From Liolophura sinensis (Eukaryota > Mollusca > Polyplacophora > Chitonida > Chitonidae): 64,000 nt of DNA. The stretch spans positions 59,561,249 through 59,625,248 of the forward strand of contig NC_088295.1 of NCBI RefSeq assembly GCF_032854445.1, given 5' to 3'. Below, in pieces: positions 48,000 to 60,879 of the stretch. Below the pieces are notes generated by a model that worked only from the letters and a program-made list of their open reading frames with translations, made no database searches and was not told the origin of the DNA. Each line of letters opens with the position of its first letter. Position 1 is the first letter of the stretch. The translations under genes and the position numbers were made by a program.

Positions 48000-50510
48000 T
48001 CTCTACATGTATATAAATGCGTGTCAGATTAACTGTTGCATCCGTGAAAAAAATAACCATTGTGCCATCTTCGTCGTATTTCTGATTCTATTCATACGCG
48101 CTGCAATTTCGTTCACTTCGTTGTCAACTTATTTAACACGCACCCATTGGCCACAAGATAGACTGAGGTAGACACACTTATCATACAGAGCGCCTATAAG
48201 TCCTGTGCTAGAGAGATTTGTGTTTATATCTAAGTAAATGGTCACATCCGACATTAGAAGACCACTCTTAAACCATACACGTGCAATCCAAGTCTATAAT
48301 GGTGAGATTCATTTCCTAACCAACCTAGAACACCAGCTATCAAAGGGATATGTGAGAAATAATGTATAAATAGTTCATAAAGGTTGTAACATGTGAGAAA
48401 AAAGTAGAAGTTTTTTAACTACTTGGGAAACGAGTGTATACCCTAGGGATAATGCATTCCAATTGAAGTTCAGTCTTGTAGCTCTTGAATCATTTTGGGG
48501 TTAAGTACAAATATAGGTCTAATTGCGTTATGGCAATTTATATGTCTATATAAAAGCACCATGGTAATGTAATAGAGACGGATGCTATACGGCCTCTAAC
48601 GGAATGACATAAATTAAAGTAACTGTATGACAGTTATGAAACAGATCGCCAAAGGTTTTGAACACTCTGGGTGCAAAGGACTAAGGAAGTCGAGATAATA
48701 TGTTTGTAAAAAAAAAAAGAAAAAAAATGAGCACTGGGTTCGAACTATTGAACTGGAAATATGGCATAACTGTGTAATTAATGTGAATAAATGCAACGTG
48801 ATTACAGTCATATCGCTTCACAGAATTACATAGCCATGTTTTTACAGTGGCTTTACTCGGGGGATACTCAGGAGGTGTTTAGGGCAATGACAAAAATACG
48901 GATACTAGTTGTCATTGGTTATTATGTAATAAGCGGAGTTTTACTCCATGAGACTTTCATGTGGGTAAACATTGGGTTTACATACACCCTAGAGAGAAAC
49001 TCACTCTACAAAGCAGTAAAAATTTCTGCTGGAAAGAGTTTCCCACATTTTGTTTTAGCCGTATTTTGGGGAATGTTTAGTTTGGAGTTGTTATAACAAG
49101 ACTTTTTCAGCAGTATAGTTCTTATCGTAATACTTTAAGGTAATTTATTTGTGTAAATGATTTATTGCACTAGTTAATCTTAACAGTTTGACGTAAAGAA
49201 GATTGCATCGTCAATCTGATAGACATATTCTTAATCTGGTTAAACAAGGGTCGTCAGACATATCGTCGATGAAGATACTCAATAGCGCACAATCCCTAAA
49301 GACATAAAGCAAGCAGAACACCTGATTAAATGAAGAATTTATAAAACAAACAAAGAAGCTCTTATTTTGGAGTATAACCAATCCATGTGACTTGGGGAGG
49401 AAGCATTTCGTTACGACATACATTTTATTCCGAATCATCAAATGGAATACAGGGTAAATGTGTAATTTTACCCCAGTAATTAACAAGATGTCGCAAAACA
49501 CAGTGCTCCTACATGAACGAATGAACCGTCCTGTAAACGAAAAATTGAACATCATAATCCACAAAATCCTAGGTTTTAAATAAAAGTTTATGTCTTAAGT
49601 TTATTAAGTTTATGCAGTTAATGCCGAGGAATGGTGTTAAGCAACAGTTGAGATAATAACGAAAGTGAGAGTGTACTTGGCTAATATTTAAGCATGCATT
49701 TTCATAAACAACTGGAATAAAACCGTGTGTGGGAGCCTTTGCCGACTATACATGGTGGAGCAAAAGTCTGGACCCATAGGCAATTGTGGATTTTGCTAAC
49801 AAAGCAGGAACATTACAAGCACTAAAAGATATCATCACACACGATCATGTGTCTCCCGAGTAAGAAAGTGTTTGGTTGAAGGCGGAAGTCAGTTCGAACA
49901 CTTATTGTAAACTGTAAAATGTTATATAGTAAATAGCCCATTTGTCCAGAGTTTTGCTCCACCCTGTATACAAAGACTTTCGTCGCTGCTCTGGTTTTAC
50001 TTTACATGCTGCAGTATTTTGTGTTAGTTATGTAGTAAAACAAAGTAGCGGCTTATTCCCACCTGGGTTAATTACTGGATGAATGAGACACCGAGTGTTT
50101 ATTGACGGGAAGACCTCATGAGGTCTCTCAATTATTAGCTAATAATTTGGTCAGATAAATGACTTTATTCGTCCTTTGTTATTATCTCAAACACCTTGTC
50201 AGCACACTGAATAGAAAGCCGCTTGAAACGAAAACAGTACCTTACAGGCCTTGCGTGAAACTATGGGGTTTAATCTTGAAAGCGTGGTTGGATTTAGCTT
50301 ACGGATAGATTTGTTCAAGATTAGATGTAAAATGTGTCAATTTATCGTTTATTTTATCAGAAAGATAACGTTTATTTTATCAGAGATACAATGCCAGTAT
50401 TATTATGTTCTGCCTAATATGGTGTTAAATCGATTTCATAGCTAATTAAAGCGCAGTCTACCTAATTGATTGTTGTTTAACGACATGTTTAAGAATTTTC
50501 ACTTCTACGA
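48000..50510. other. Non-coding segment colinear with nanos unit flanks
   Basis: No gene supported. 48.7-49.1 kb resembles 54.7-55.3 kb and 50.04-50.3 kb resembles 56.03-56.26 kb, in the same orientation, so this is a diverged copy of the 5-kb nanos unit flank. Confidence 0.6.
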
Positions 50511-50512
50511 CG

Positions 50513-50596
50513 GAGGACAGTATTTTGGGTTGAGGATACCGGAGGACAGTATTTTGGGTTGAGGATACCAGAGGACAGTATTTTGGGTTGAGGATA
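50513..50596. repeat. Short tandem repeat, three copies
   Basis: Three copies of a unit of about 30 bp containing GGAGGACAGTATTTTGGGTT then GAGGATA. Confidence 0.85.
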
Positions 50597-51434
50597 GAGG
50601 AGGCCGACCGATGATACATGACACAGTGCTGCTTGGCAAGTAGTCACTAACTACCGCTTCATGTTATGAGTCTCTACGTCGAAGCAGACATTCGTATAAC
50701 AGCCGTCAACCATTATGGACATTAAAGTTCAGCTAAGAAAGTATATAAAGCACGAAATTAGGACGGAATCAGGCAAAGACAGCAGGCAATAATTTTAAAT
50801 GATGATGGAAAAGCGAAGGGTACGTTCCCGGCGAATTAATTAAATCAGTATTAAATCGTGTACCATGCTTGAAACACCCTCGATAAAAATGGAAACAGGA
50901 GAACTCTGACAATGCAATGCCCCCTGCTTGCTCGGTACCTACGTGACCTAATGATTCAAAAGCAACCACAATAATCACACCGTGAAAGTATTTTACAATA
51001 GCACACACGTCATTTTAGAGAAAAAAATGAACATTATCCGTAGTAGTTCGTAAAACTTGTTTCGCAACTTTTTCCCAAGTTTACAATTACAAAAACATAT
51101 GAACTGCAGAAATACCTCTCGAAGAACGAATATCTAACGCATAAGTGATTCAGTACGTAAATCAGTCCAAAGTGTTGCCCGTAATTGTCGTGAAGAATTT
51201 GGTTACTTCAACTTCAAGACCCCCAGGTGCGTTTCACTCATTACCTAATAAACTCAGGTGAGAATTCTCGGTAAAGTTCTTAATTTTACAGGTAAAACAT
51301 AGTCTTTTTTGTTGCTATTTCAATATTTCTTTAACACACTTGATGTAAAATGGCTTTAACAAAAACAAACAGACCCTAGAAGCCGGGGTGCAGAACAATG
51401 GCGCTAATCCCCAGAGCGTGTGTAGATTAGAACA

Positions 51435-51440
51435 TATAAA
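51435..51440 (+). promoter_or_regulatory. TATA box of nanos N1
   Basis: TATAAA about 80 bp before the ATG at 51521, inside a block (GTGTAGATTAGAA ... CTCCGATTATCCAC) that is repeated before all four nanos copies. Confidence 0.65.
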
Positions 51441-51520
51441 CTCCGATTATCCACTTAGAGGCTACATTCACCAGTTATCTCACACACATCACTTCATACT
51501 TACAACACAGTAATAGCAAC

Positions 51521-52159
51521 ATGGAATCCATCAACAACTACGATTATCCTGTTGATGACTTTCTCGACTTGTTCTCTATCCTGAACTTGGTTAACTGTGA
51601 AGATAACTGTAGTGAACAGAGCGGGTCTATTTCCCCTCCGTATCCCAGCCTGACGCCCAGCTGCTGTTCCAGCCGCGGATTCTCCACGTACACTAGTTCT
51701 ACCTCCAGGCGCAGATCCAGTACAGAAACCTGTCCCTGGACATCCCTTTCAGACGTGTTCCGTCAGTTGCTCTTCAATGACAATTGTATTTCACTCAACG
51801 CCCTAGATCAAATTCGCATTACAGAACGAGACTTCTTCACAAACGGCGTCGACAGGGAACTGGACGAGTTTGATCTTTACCAGGCCAGGTTGCAATCTTC
51901 TCCCCAACTGTACACCAGACCCGTTGTTTCAGATACACGACCTCAGCCGAGCAAAGACGTCCCAATGAGAAACACGGTGTGTGTGTTCTGTAAGAACAAT
52001 GGAGAACCTCTCTGTATGTATGGATCCCATCTTCTGAAGGACTCGAGGAGAAGAGTGACGTGCCCTGTTTTTCGGAGGTACACCTGTCCTATGTGTGGTA
52101 CGTCTGGAGATACAGCCCATACCGTGAGATACTGTTCTCAGAACACCAAAGCGCTTTAG
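51521..52159 (+). CDS. nanos: Nanos-like RNA-binding zinc-finger protein (N1)
   Basis: A single-exon gene of 212 residues. The C-terminal half holds the complete Nanos zinc-finger pair with invariant spacing C-x2-C-x12-H-x10-C-x7-C-x2-C-x7-H-x4-C: Cys154, Cys157, His170, Cys181, Cys189, Cys192, His200, Cys205. Nanos proteins act with Pumilio to repress and deadenylate target mRNAs in the cytoplasm of germline and other undifferentiated cells. The Ser/Pro-rich N terminus starts MESINNYDYPVDDFLDLF, and this acidic aromatic stretch is conserved among the copies; a CCR4-NOT contact there is only a guess. The start is the first ATG after a TATA box. AATAAA lies at 52287-52292. This copy is the most diverged of the four and the only one on the plus strand. 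Confidence 0.93.
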   Translation: MESINNYDYPVDDFLDLFSILNLVNCEDNCSEQSGSISPPYPSLTPSCCSSRGFSTYTSSTSRRRSSTETCPWTSLSDVFRQLLFNDNCISLNALDQIRITERDFFTNGVDRELDEFDLYQARLQSSPQLYTRPVVSDTRPQPSKDVPMRNTVCVFCKNNGEPLCMYGSHLLKDSRRRVTCPVFRRYTCPMCGTSGDTAHTVRYCSQNTKAL

Positions 52160-52286
52160 ACAGACCATATAAGTATTATTATCGGTTTGTGCTTTGTGAT
52201 GGCTGCTGTTGTGAATACAATTGAATTTACATCTCTGTAAGAAAAGACTATCTTCTCTGAGAAATATTGTACAAAAAAAAGAATGA

Positions 52287-52292
52287 AATAAA
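52287..52292 (+). other. nanos: Polyadenylation signal of nanos N1
   Basis: AATAAA 128 nt after the stop codon, preceded by an A-rich stretch. Confidence 0.6.
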
Positions 52293-52389
52293 TATACAAG
52301 AGCTGTCTGTTTTGTTTTCATAGTGAGCGCTTGGGTTTATTTTGTTTTTACATTCTCCTCCATCGTCCATAATACTCTGGAAAGTCTGA

Positions 52390-52500
52390 TCTAGAGCAAT
52401 GGTAAGGCACGGGACTCCTAACAGATGCTATTTCGGGCTCAACCCTGGTCGACTTCAGTCAAATCCCGGTGATTAACTGATTGTTATTTAACGCCACACT
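52390..52500 (+). mobile_element. Possible tRNA-derived SINE head
   Basis: AGCAATGGTAAGGCACGGGA resembles an A box region and GGGCTCAACCCTGG a B box, followed by a SINE-like ttgttatttaacgcc. The rest to 53.28 kb shows no gene; 52.9-53.25 kb matches 56.93-57.25 kb. Confidence 0.4.
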
Positions 52501-53369
52501 CCCACTTCGAGATGATGTTAGGGTTTAGGGGTGAAGGAAACTACATCGTCCTAGTTAAACAATCGACCTTTGTCATATTCTAACCGCTTTTTGTCATAAA
52601 AAGGGACTGCACGAACATGCAATAAGAGTGGGAGGTTCACAAATACCCTGTACAAGGCTAGAATTGAACCCGCAACAGGTCTGCCTCGTGGTTATGAGTA
52701 GCGCATACCTTACTCTTATGCTGCGTAGCGTCACTCCGTGTATTCCGAGCTTAAAACTTATTGTTCTTCTGATTCCGCTGGGAGAATAGAATTACATTGT
52801 CATGCAGCCAGTACTGACTGTAAAGCTTTGAGTGAGCCTAACCTGACGGTAAAACTCCTACTAGGCGCCCATAGCAGGAACATTATTTCTAATCTATATC
52901 CCTCCTAATGTTTGGGGGAAAACGGTAAATAAGAGAAACCCAGCATAGTCGTTCTAAACAGTGCGTGTCGCCTACAACGTTACACCAGGCGAAATCGGTG
53001 TTTCCAAACAAGAAAGGTAGCAGAATAAAGCTCAATGGTTTATGTTTGTCCGAATTTCAACTGTATCGAAAATGTGGTTATTGCAAAAAAAACAAAACAA
53101 TTACTTTAAGAAGAACAGTGCCAATAGTCACAATTTAGTAGCAGTAGCACCAGTTCATTCCACACCCACTACCCTCAAAGTTTATCTGGGTCAGTGGCAT
53201 TATTAGTTTTACTTAATCGGTAGGTTCCATTTGATATCTTACGGCAGTCAGTCAGTCTCGTAGTGATATCAACATGCTAAAACAACCCTACAAAATTGTA
53301 CTGGACATACGTTGACCGAAAGCGTAACGATTACAGCACAGCGCATATATGACTTGAGTGTCAGGAGAA

Positions 53370-53880
53370 GCTGTATCTCTAGATGTTCCACATATGGGAC
53401 ATGTGTACCTTCGCAAAACAGGGCACGTTACTCTTCCCCTCGAGTCCTTCAGAAGATGGGAGCCGTATACAGAAAAAGTTTCTCCATTGTTCTTACAGAA
53501 CACACACACCGTGTTTCTCATTGGGACGTCTTTGGTGGGCTGACCTTGTATATCTGAGACAACAGATCTGGAGTAGAGCTGGGGAGATCGCAGTCTGACT
53601 TGGTAAAGATCAAACTCATCCAGTTCCCTCTCGACGTCGTTTGTTAAGAAATCGTCTCGTTCTGTGATGCGAATGTGGGTCTAGGGCGTTGAGCGGACTA
53701 CTGATGTCTTTAAAAAGCATCTGCGGCTGGAGGAGTGACTGGCGTTCGGGCTGGGGTAGGGGGAGGCCAAAGACTCGCTTTGCTCATTACAGCTATCTTC
53801 ACAATTGACCAAGTAGAAGAATGAGGAAAAGTTGAGAAAGTCATCAACAGGATAATCGTAGTTGTTGACGGATTCCATGT
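53370..53880 (-). pseudogene. nanos: Nanos-like pseudogene (N2)
   Basis: Begins like the others ([17 protein letters not shown]) but a deletion after the Ser-rich region and later frame changes break the frame near 53.7 kb. The finger is readable from [18 protein letters not shown] to CPICGTSRDTA, but the final His and Cys are gone because a deletion joins this point to sequence that lies downstream of the gene in N3 (its equivalent is near 57.55 kb). Six of the eight metal ligands remain, so it should not fold as a Nanos finger. The promoter block and a changed TATA (TATATAAG, 53959-53966) are still present. Confidence 0.88.
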
Positions 53881-55872
53881 TGCTATTACTGTGTTGTAAG
53901 TATGAAGTGATGTGTGTGAGATAACTGTAGAATGTAGCCCCTGAGTGGATAATTGGAGCTTATATATTCTAATCTACACACGCTCTGGGGATTAGCGCCA
54001 TTGTTCTGCACCGTGGCTTCTAGGGACTGTTTATTTTTGTTAAAGCCCGTTTATATGGAGTATGTAAAGTGTTGAATAAGCAACAAAAAAGAGATTATGT
54101 GTCTCATTTGATATGAAAGAACATTACCGACAATTCTCACCTGAGTTAATTAGGTAATGAGTGAGGCACTACTTGGGGTCTTCCTTAGAGTAAACAGTAC
54201 CTGCGAGAAGCCTGCCGTGAAACTTCAGCAATATGCATCTCGAGCAGATCAAAGCTACCAACACTTGCAGACTGGTTTACTTTTTTTTTTGATCAGGTAT
54301 CGCATGAACATATTACTTTTTGGAGTCGTGAACCTAAGATAATATTACTATGAACACCAACTTTTTTACAATCACATGAGCATGTTTGATGCTGTTATTA
54401 AAAGGACTTAATATATAATAGCCATAAAATACCTCTGTAGTGTGACACGTGTGCTCTTGGAATTAAGTTGCTGTAGGTGAACCAGTTTTCTGTCCCATAC
54501 ACTTACATGGAAACCAAAAGTGAAGTAAACCCTGAAAATATCAATGGTTATAATAAAAAAAATGTATCTGGCTTAGAATGTGGTTACCTGTTAATTTTTG
54601 TTGAAAAGTTTAAGCTGATAAACATGGGATATAATTATTGAAATCGCACCCATTTAACCTGATAATGATGACAGCACATTATCAAATGCTAAACAAGTCA
54701 AATTAAGGTGATTCTAGTTTGATAAAATTAACACTGGGTAAGAACTATTGGGTTGAAGGTCTAACTGTGCATTTTCTGTGAATGGATGAAAGTTTATTTC
54801 TCTCAGCTAGCTAAAAAGCGATGTAAGAGGCTACATATGTATTGGACATGTATATATAACAGGAGTAGTAAATTAGTTTACAGAAATTTTGATAAATTTT
54901 TATGCCGTAATATTTTATAATGTACATGAATATATTATCATTTCTTAATATAACACAAATGCAGACATCCCGGGATAAATTGATTTGAAAAAATAAATCC
55001 ACACACGCTTTGAGGATTTAACCGGAAATTAAAATCCTGAATTCCCGTGCAGAACTGTTGTCATTTCCAGTCGGTTTCTTTTCAGGATACCCAGGAGGTG
55101 TTCAGGATAATGACGAAACACAATCAATGCTTTACCAGAGAGATAAAGTCACATAGCGGACCAACCCATTATTAGATAATAAGTGAGGTGTTCAAGGGGG
55201 TGTTTCTGTAATTAAGCACTGGGTTTACAAATGCCCCAGGGAGGCCTGCTCTTGCGGTAAAGATTCCAACTAAAAGTTTCCAGAAAGTTTGCTTACGGCA
55301 ATGATCATATTGAAACATTATTTTTAGCAGGAAATTTTTGTGTTATGTCGTACACAATGTTCCGATATATATTGCATTGTGTACATAATATACGCAGTTG
55401 CTGAGCCGAGTAACAAGAACAAAGAGAGAAATATGCGTAGCAGTTTATATTATACAACAGAAAGATTATATGGGAACAGAAAAATAGAACTGGCCATCCA
55501 GGTAGTCGAAATTATCTTGTGAAGTCAGGAAAATTTCCTTCCACATGCAAGCATTAGATCCAATATGAAAAGTGCATGCCTTAGAAAGCTGGATTTACAG
55601 AGTGGTGTATAATAGAAGATTCGTTAAAGAAAAATATCTTGAATGTCTAACCCAGATGTACAAAGTGTATAAACCTACTTGCAATTTTCCTAGTAACGTT
55701 ATAATTGTTATATACCTTGGCTTTAAATGAAAGTCTATGCCTATAATCAGTTTATGTGAAGGATGATAACCACGTGTAAGCCTACCAACAAAGGGAATGT
55801 AATGTTTTTACTGTGTAGGAAAACAAAATAGCCGCTGATTGCAACTTGAGTTAATCCGTCGATATTTGAGAG

Positions 55873-56023
55873 TCCGGCCGTAAGTGGGAAGCTCGGCCAG
55901 CAACCTGCGGATGGTCGTGGGTTTCCCCCGGGCTGTGCCCGGTTTCCACCCACCATAATGCTGGCCGCCGTCGTATAAGTGAAATATTCTTGAGTACGGC
56001 GTAAAACACCAATCAAAAAAAAA
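55873..56023 (+). mobile_element. SINE (family 1) 3' half
   Basis: A 151-bp truncated copy flanked by 11-bp duplications ATATTTGAGAG (55862-55872, 56024-56034). Confidence 0.85.
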
Positions 56024-56770
56024 ATATTTGAGAGACCCAGTGTTTATTTACAGGAAGACCTCATGTAGTCTTTCACTCAGTACCTAATAATTTGGTCAGC
56101 TAAGTGGCTTTCTGTCCCTGGAAAACCATTCGCTTCTTTTCATTAGCCCAAACACCTCGTTAGTACATTACATAGAAAGCTGCTAGAAACAAAAACATCT
56201 CTTACAGGAAACGTGGCGTGAAGCTAGGGTTTAATCCTGAAAGCGTGGGTAGATTTTTTTTAGAAGTATTCATAAAAGAGTAACTGTACCATGAGAATTT
56301 GTGTATTTTAATTTTTTTTTAAAATGTCCTTTAATGTTGAATGAAATGGAAATGTATATTTTATCGTACTACATACACAATGACCGTGGGGTTAAATTTC
56401 TACAAGTTGAAAATCACATGTTTGTATCTTCAAAATTTCCAGACAAATTAAAAACATGATTTGGTTGTTTGTTTAACGCCTTAAGCGCAAAATTTTGACA
56501 CAGACGATGGTAACCAGAAATATCGGTGTAATCGTTTCATCACATGTTGGGGAACTTGCACGTTGCATATGTCATACTTGTGACACGTAAGAGGTCTGTA
56601 CTGACTGAATTATACACCCAGTGCTCCGAAACAAATGAAAACAGAGGAAGATTAAAATTCCCTGTCCGACCCATGTCATATAGAGATATAAATGGAACGA
56701 ACTGAAGCACGCTGCAAAAACACACTTCCAATGATATTTCTGGGCCTTTCCTCACATTTGTGTTACGTTA

Positions 56771-56812
56771 AACCTGGGATACGACGTCGGATTTCATTTT
56801 GTATCCCAGGTT
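56771..56812. repeat. Stem-loop, 12-bp perfect arms
   Basis: AACCTGGGATAC (56771-56782) and GTATCCCAGGTT (56801-56812) with an 18-nt spacer. Confidence 0.6.
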
Positions 56813-58272
56813 AAATGTAGTCTTGAGATACTCTAAATATAAAATGTGTCAATAAAGAAATGTGTCTTGCAATTGCTCACATATAAAATTTGAACTTAAT
56901 TTCATACATAATGCACAGACGGGAAAGCGATAAACAAGAGATCTCGGCATAATCGTTCCAAACAGCGCGTGTCACCTACAACATTACACAAGGCGAAACA
57001 ATGTTTCAAAACAAGAAGGGTAGCAGAATATAACTGCGGTTTGGTCAATGATTTATGTTTGTCCAAATCTCAACTGTATGGAAACGTGCTTATTGCAAAA
57101 ACGATTACTTTAAGAAGCAAGTGACAATAGTCGCAATTTAGTATCAGTAGTACCAGTTCTTAGTATCTGGGTCAGTGACATTTTTAGTTTCACTCAATCC
57201 GGTAGGTCCCATTTGGCCTATTACAACAGTCAGTCAATCATTTGTGAAGTAGTGTAGTAGAGGACAAACAAAGAGAAGTGAGAACCAGAGAGGAGAGCTG
57301 TTGTATTTAGACAGATATTTTTTAATGGGAGCGGATGCTAAAGAACAGATATATCCAAAGAAAAAACGAGTTAAGGAGTACATGAAGGACTGTAATTAAA
57401 GTGGTCAGTGCTCTTACTCATATTACCGTTCTGAAACAACCATGCAATATTGAACTGGACATATGTTGATCGAAAGAGTGACGATTAATTAAACTTTTAA
57501 AACTTACCCCAAGAGCAAAGCACATATATGACCTGAGTGTCAAGAGGAGCAGACATTGGTCTGTATCTGGGTTCTGATAGATTACATGTCATTAAGATGC
57601 AACGTGTTTCATTCAACTCGGCTTTATTACAGTTGTTTCACTCTGTCTTTGAGATACAGTACAGTGGAAACCTCCTGCACTCATAAGCCTATCTACACAT
57701 TTATATGGGAAAGTTGACACTAACTTGCCAAAGGTCGGGGATTTACGCCGGGTAATTTGGTTATCTCCTCAAAGCGCCTTCATCTAAGTGAAAAATTCTT
57801 GGAAGTGTCGTTAAGTATCTTGAGTAAGAAGAACACCAATCAGACATGCCTCAGGAAACAGACTCAACACCATTAAATATGACAGTTCAGGAAGTCCATT
57901 CAATATATTTTTGAATTGTCATAAAGACGTCACCAAAGACAGTAATATGGGAAAAAGTGAATATACAAAAACATGCAATACCGACTAGTGTAGTTTACAA
58001 TTATGTCAAATGCGCTTAGGAACAGATACGCACAGAAATTACACGAAGACGTCATTACGTAGCATTCATGTTATACATTCCATAGTGCATTCCACAAACA
58101 ACACTAAGGTGAAGAGTTCAGTATATACAATAGGACGGCATTAATCAATGATGTATCTTTTAAGCCGAGGTTTCCTTTCTCTCCCAGAGCAAAGATGACA
58201 AAGAACGCACACCATTTCCTTCATCTTTGACCAGATTTTTGCACTCTACGATGTAACTATTTAAATCGTCTC

Positions 58273-58878
58273 TCACAAGAATTTGGTATTCAGGGGACAG
58301 TATCTCACGGTATGGGCTGTATCTCCAGATGTTCCACATATGGGACATGTGTACCTTCGCAAAACAGGGCACGTCACTCTTCCCCTCGAGTCCTTCAGAA
58401 GATGGGAACCATATACAGATAAAGTTTCTCCATTGTTCTTACAGAACACACACACCGTGTTTCTCATTGGGACATCTTTGCTGGGCTGAACTCGTGTATC
58501 TGAGGCAACAGATCTGGAGTAGAGCTGGGGAGAAGATCGCAATCTGACCTGATAAAGATCAAACTCGTCCATTTCCCTCTCGACGCCGTTTGTGAAAAAA
58601 TCGTCTCGTTCTGTGATGCGAATGTGGTCTAGGGCGTTGAGCGGACTACTGATGTCTTTAAAAAGCAGCTGACGGAACTCGTCTTGGAGTGATGCCCAGG
58701 GGCAGGTTTCTGTACTGGATCTGGGGCTGGAGGAGTAGCTGGGGGTCGGGCTGGGGTACAGGGAAGAGACAGACTCGCTCTGTTCATTACAACTATCTCC
58801 ACAGTTGACCAGGTTCAGGATTGAGGACAAGTCGGGAAAATCCCCAACAAGGTAATCGTAGTTGTTGACGGATTCCAT
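58273..58878 (-). CDS. nanos: Nanos-like RNA-binding zinc-finger protein (N3)
   Basis: An intact single exon of 201 residues with the full zinc-finger pair: Cys143, Cys146, His159, Cys170, Cys178, Cys181, His189, Cys194. The start [10 protein letters not shown] was chosen because it matches N1 and N4. An in-frame ATG 20 codons upstream would add a stretch that corresponds to 5' UTR in the other copies. The N terminus is acidic and Ser/Pro-rich, and the core [19 protein letters not shown] is shared with N4 and, with changes, N1. Expected role as for N1: translational repression with Pumilio. It lies in a 5-kb unit duplicated as N4. Confidence 0.93.
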   Translation of the reverse strand: MESVNNYDYLVGDFPDLSSILNLVNCGDSCNEQSESVSSLYPSPTPSYSSSPRSSTETCPWASLQDEFRQLLFKDISSPLNALDHIRITERDDFFTNGVEREMDEFDLYQVRLRSSPQLYSRSVASDTRVQPSKDVPMRNTVCVFCKNNGETLSVYGSHLLKDSRGRVTCPVLRRYTCPICGTSGDTAHTVRYCPLNTKFL

Positions 58879-58958
58879 GTCGCTGTTACTGTCTTGTAAG
58901 TATGAAATGATGTGTGTGAGATAACTGGAGAATCTCACCTCTGTGTGGATAATCGGAG

Positions 58959-58966
58959 TTTATATA
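58959..58966 (-). promoter_or_regulatory. nanos: TATA box of nanos N3
   Basis: TATATAAA on the minus strand, about 80 bp before the ATG, followed by the CTCCGATTATCCAC block shared by the copies. Confidence 0.65.
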
Positions 58967-59119
58967 TTCTAATCTACACACGCTCTGGGGATTAGCGACA
59001 TTGTTCTGCACCTTGGCTTCTAGGGACTGTTTATTTTTGTTAAAGCCAGTTTTATGGAGTATGCTAAAGTGTTGAATAAGCAACAAAAAAGAGATTATGT
59101 GTCTCATTTGATATGAAAG

Positions 59120-59165
59120 AACATTACCGACAATTCTCACCTGAGTTAATTAGGTAATGAGTGAG
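59120..59165 (-). promoter_or_regulatory. nanos: Conserved upstream block of the nanos copies
   Basis: A block read on the minus strand as ATTACCTAATTAACTCAGGTG then AGAATTGTCGG is also found before N2 (about 54122-54162) and N1 (51240-51275, plus strand). It includes an E-box-like CAGGTG. Confidence 0.45.
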
Positions 59166-60879
59166 GCACTACTTGGGGTCTTCCTTAGAGTAAACAGTAC
59201 CTGCGAGAAGCCTGCCGTGAAACTTCAGCAATATGCATCTTGAGCAGATCAAAGCTACCAACACTTGCAGATTAGTTTACTTTTTTTTTTTGATCAGGTA
59301 TCTCATGAACATATTAGTATTTTGGACTTGTGAACCCAGGAAATTATTATTATGCCCAGCAACTTTTTTACAATCACATGAGCATGTTTGATGCTGTTAT
59401 TAATAGAACTTAATATATAATAGTCATAATATACCTCTGTAGTGTGACACGTGTGCTCTTGGAATTAAGTTGCTGTAGGTGAACCAGTTTACTGTCCTAT
59501 ACACTTACATAGAAACCAAAAGTGAAGTAAACCCTGAAAATATCACCGGTTATAATAATAAAAAAAATGTATCTGGCGTAGAATGTGGTAACCTGTTAAT
59601 TTTTGTTGAAAAGTTTAAGCTGATAAACATGGGATATAATTATTGAAATCGCACCCATTTAACATGATAATGATGACAGCACATTATCAAATGCTAAACA
59701 AGTCAAAATAAGTTTGATAAAATTCTAGTTTGATAAAATTAACACTGGGTAAGAACTATTGGGTTGAAGGTCTAACTGTGCATTTTCTGTGAATGGATGA
59801 AAGTTTATTTCTCTCAGCTAGCTAAAAAGCGATGTAAGAGGCTACATATGTATTGGACATGTATATATAACAGGAGTAGTAAATTAGTTTACAGAAATTT
59901 TGATAAATTTGTACGCCGTAATATTTTATAATGTACATGAATATATTGTCATTTCGTAATATAACACAAATGCAGACATCCCGGGATAAATTTGAAAAAA
60001 TAAATCCACACACGCTTTGAGGATTTAACCGGAAATTAAAATCCTGACTTCCCGTGCAGAACTGTTGTCATTTCCAGTCGGTTTCTTTTCAGGATACCCA
60101 GGAGGTGTTCAGGATAATGACGAAAGACAATCAATGCTTTACCAGAGAGATAAAGTCACATAGCGGACCAACCCATTATTAGATAATAAGTGAGGTGTTC
60201 AAGGAGGTGTTTCTGTAATTAAGTACTGGGTTTACAAATGCCCCAGGGAGGCCTGCTCTTGCGTTAAAGATTCCAACTAAAAGTTTCCAGAAAGTTTGCT
60301 TACGGTAATGATCATATTGAAACATTATTTTAAGCAGTAAATTTTTGTTCTATGTGGTTCACAATGTTCCGATATATATTGTATTGTGTACATAATATAC
60401 GCAGTTGCTGAGCCGAGTAACAAGAACGAAGAGAGAAATATGCGTAGCAGTTTATATTATACAACAGAAAGATTATATGGGAACAGAAAAATAGAACTGG
60501 CCATCCAGGTAGTCGAAATTATCTTGTGAAGTCAGGAAAATTTCCTTCCACATGCAAGCATTAGATCCAATATGAAAAGCGCAAGCCTTAGAAAGCTGGA
60601 TTTACAGAGTGGTGTATAACAGAAGATTCGTTAAAGAAAAATATCTTGAATGTCTAACCCAGATGTACAAAGTGTATAAACCTACTTGCAATTTTCCTAG
60701 TAACGTTATAATTGTTATATACCTTGGCTTTAAATGAAAGTCTATGCCTATAATCAGTTTGTGTGAAGGATGATAACCACGTGTAAGCCTACCAACAAAG
60801 GGAATGTAATGTTTTTACTGTGTAGGAAAACAAAATAGCCGCTGATTGCAACTTGAGTTAATCCGTCGATATTTGAGAG

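Larger units (their letters stand above)
54000..58150. other. Flank of the first 5-kb nanos unit
   Basis: Repeated nearly unchanged at 59.0-63.2 kb. No other gene is supported. It contains a truncated SINE and a small hairpin (listed separately). Confidence 0.7.

Noticed and set aside
48791-49096. A 101-codon frame on the plus strand
   Set aside because: The homologous segment at 54.8-55.3 kb is not open in this frame, so it is not conserved as protein.
58160-58372. A 70-codon frame overlapping the end of nanos N3 (repeated at N4)
   Set aside because: It lies over the zinc-finger region in another frame and continues into the 3' flank, so it is a by-product of the duplicated gene.
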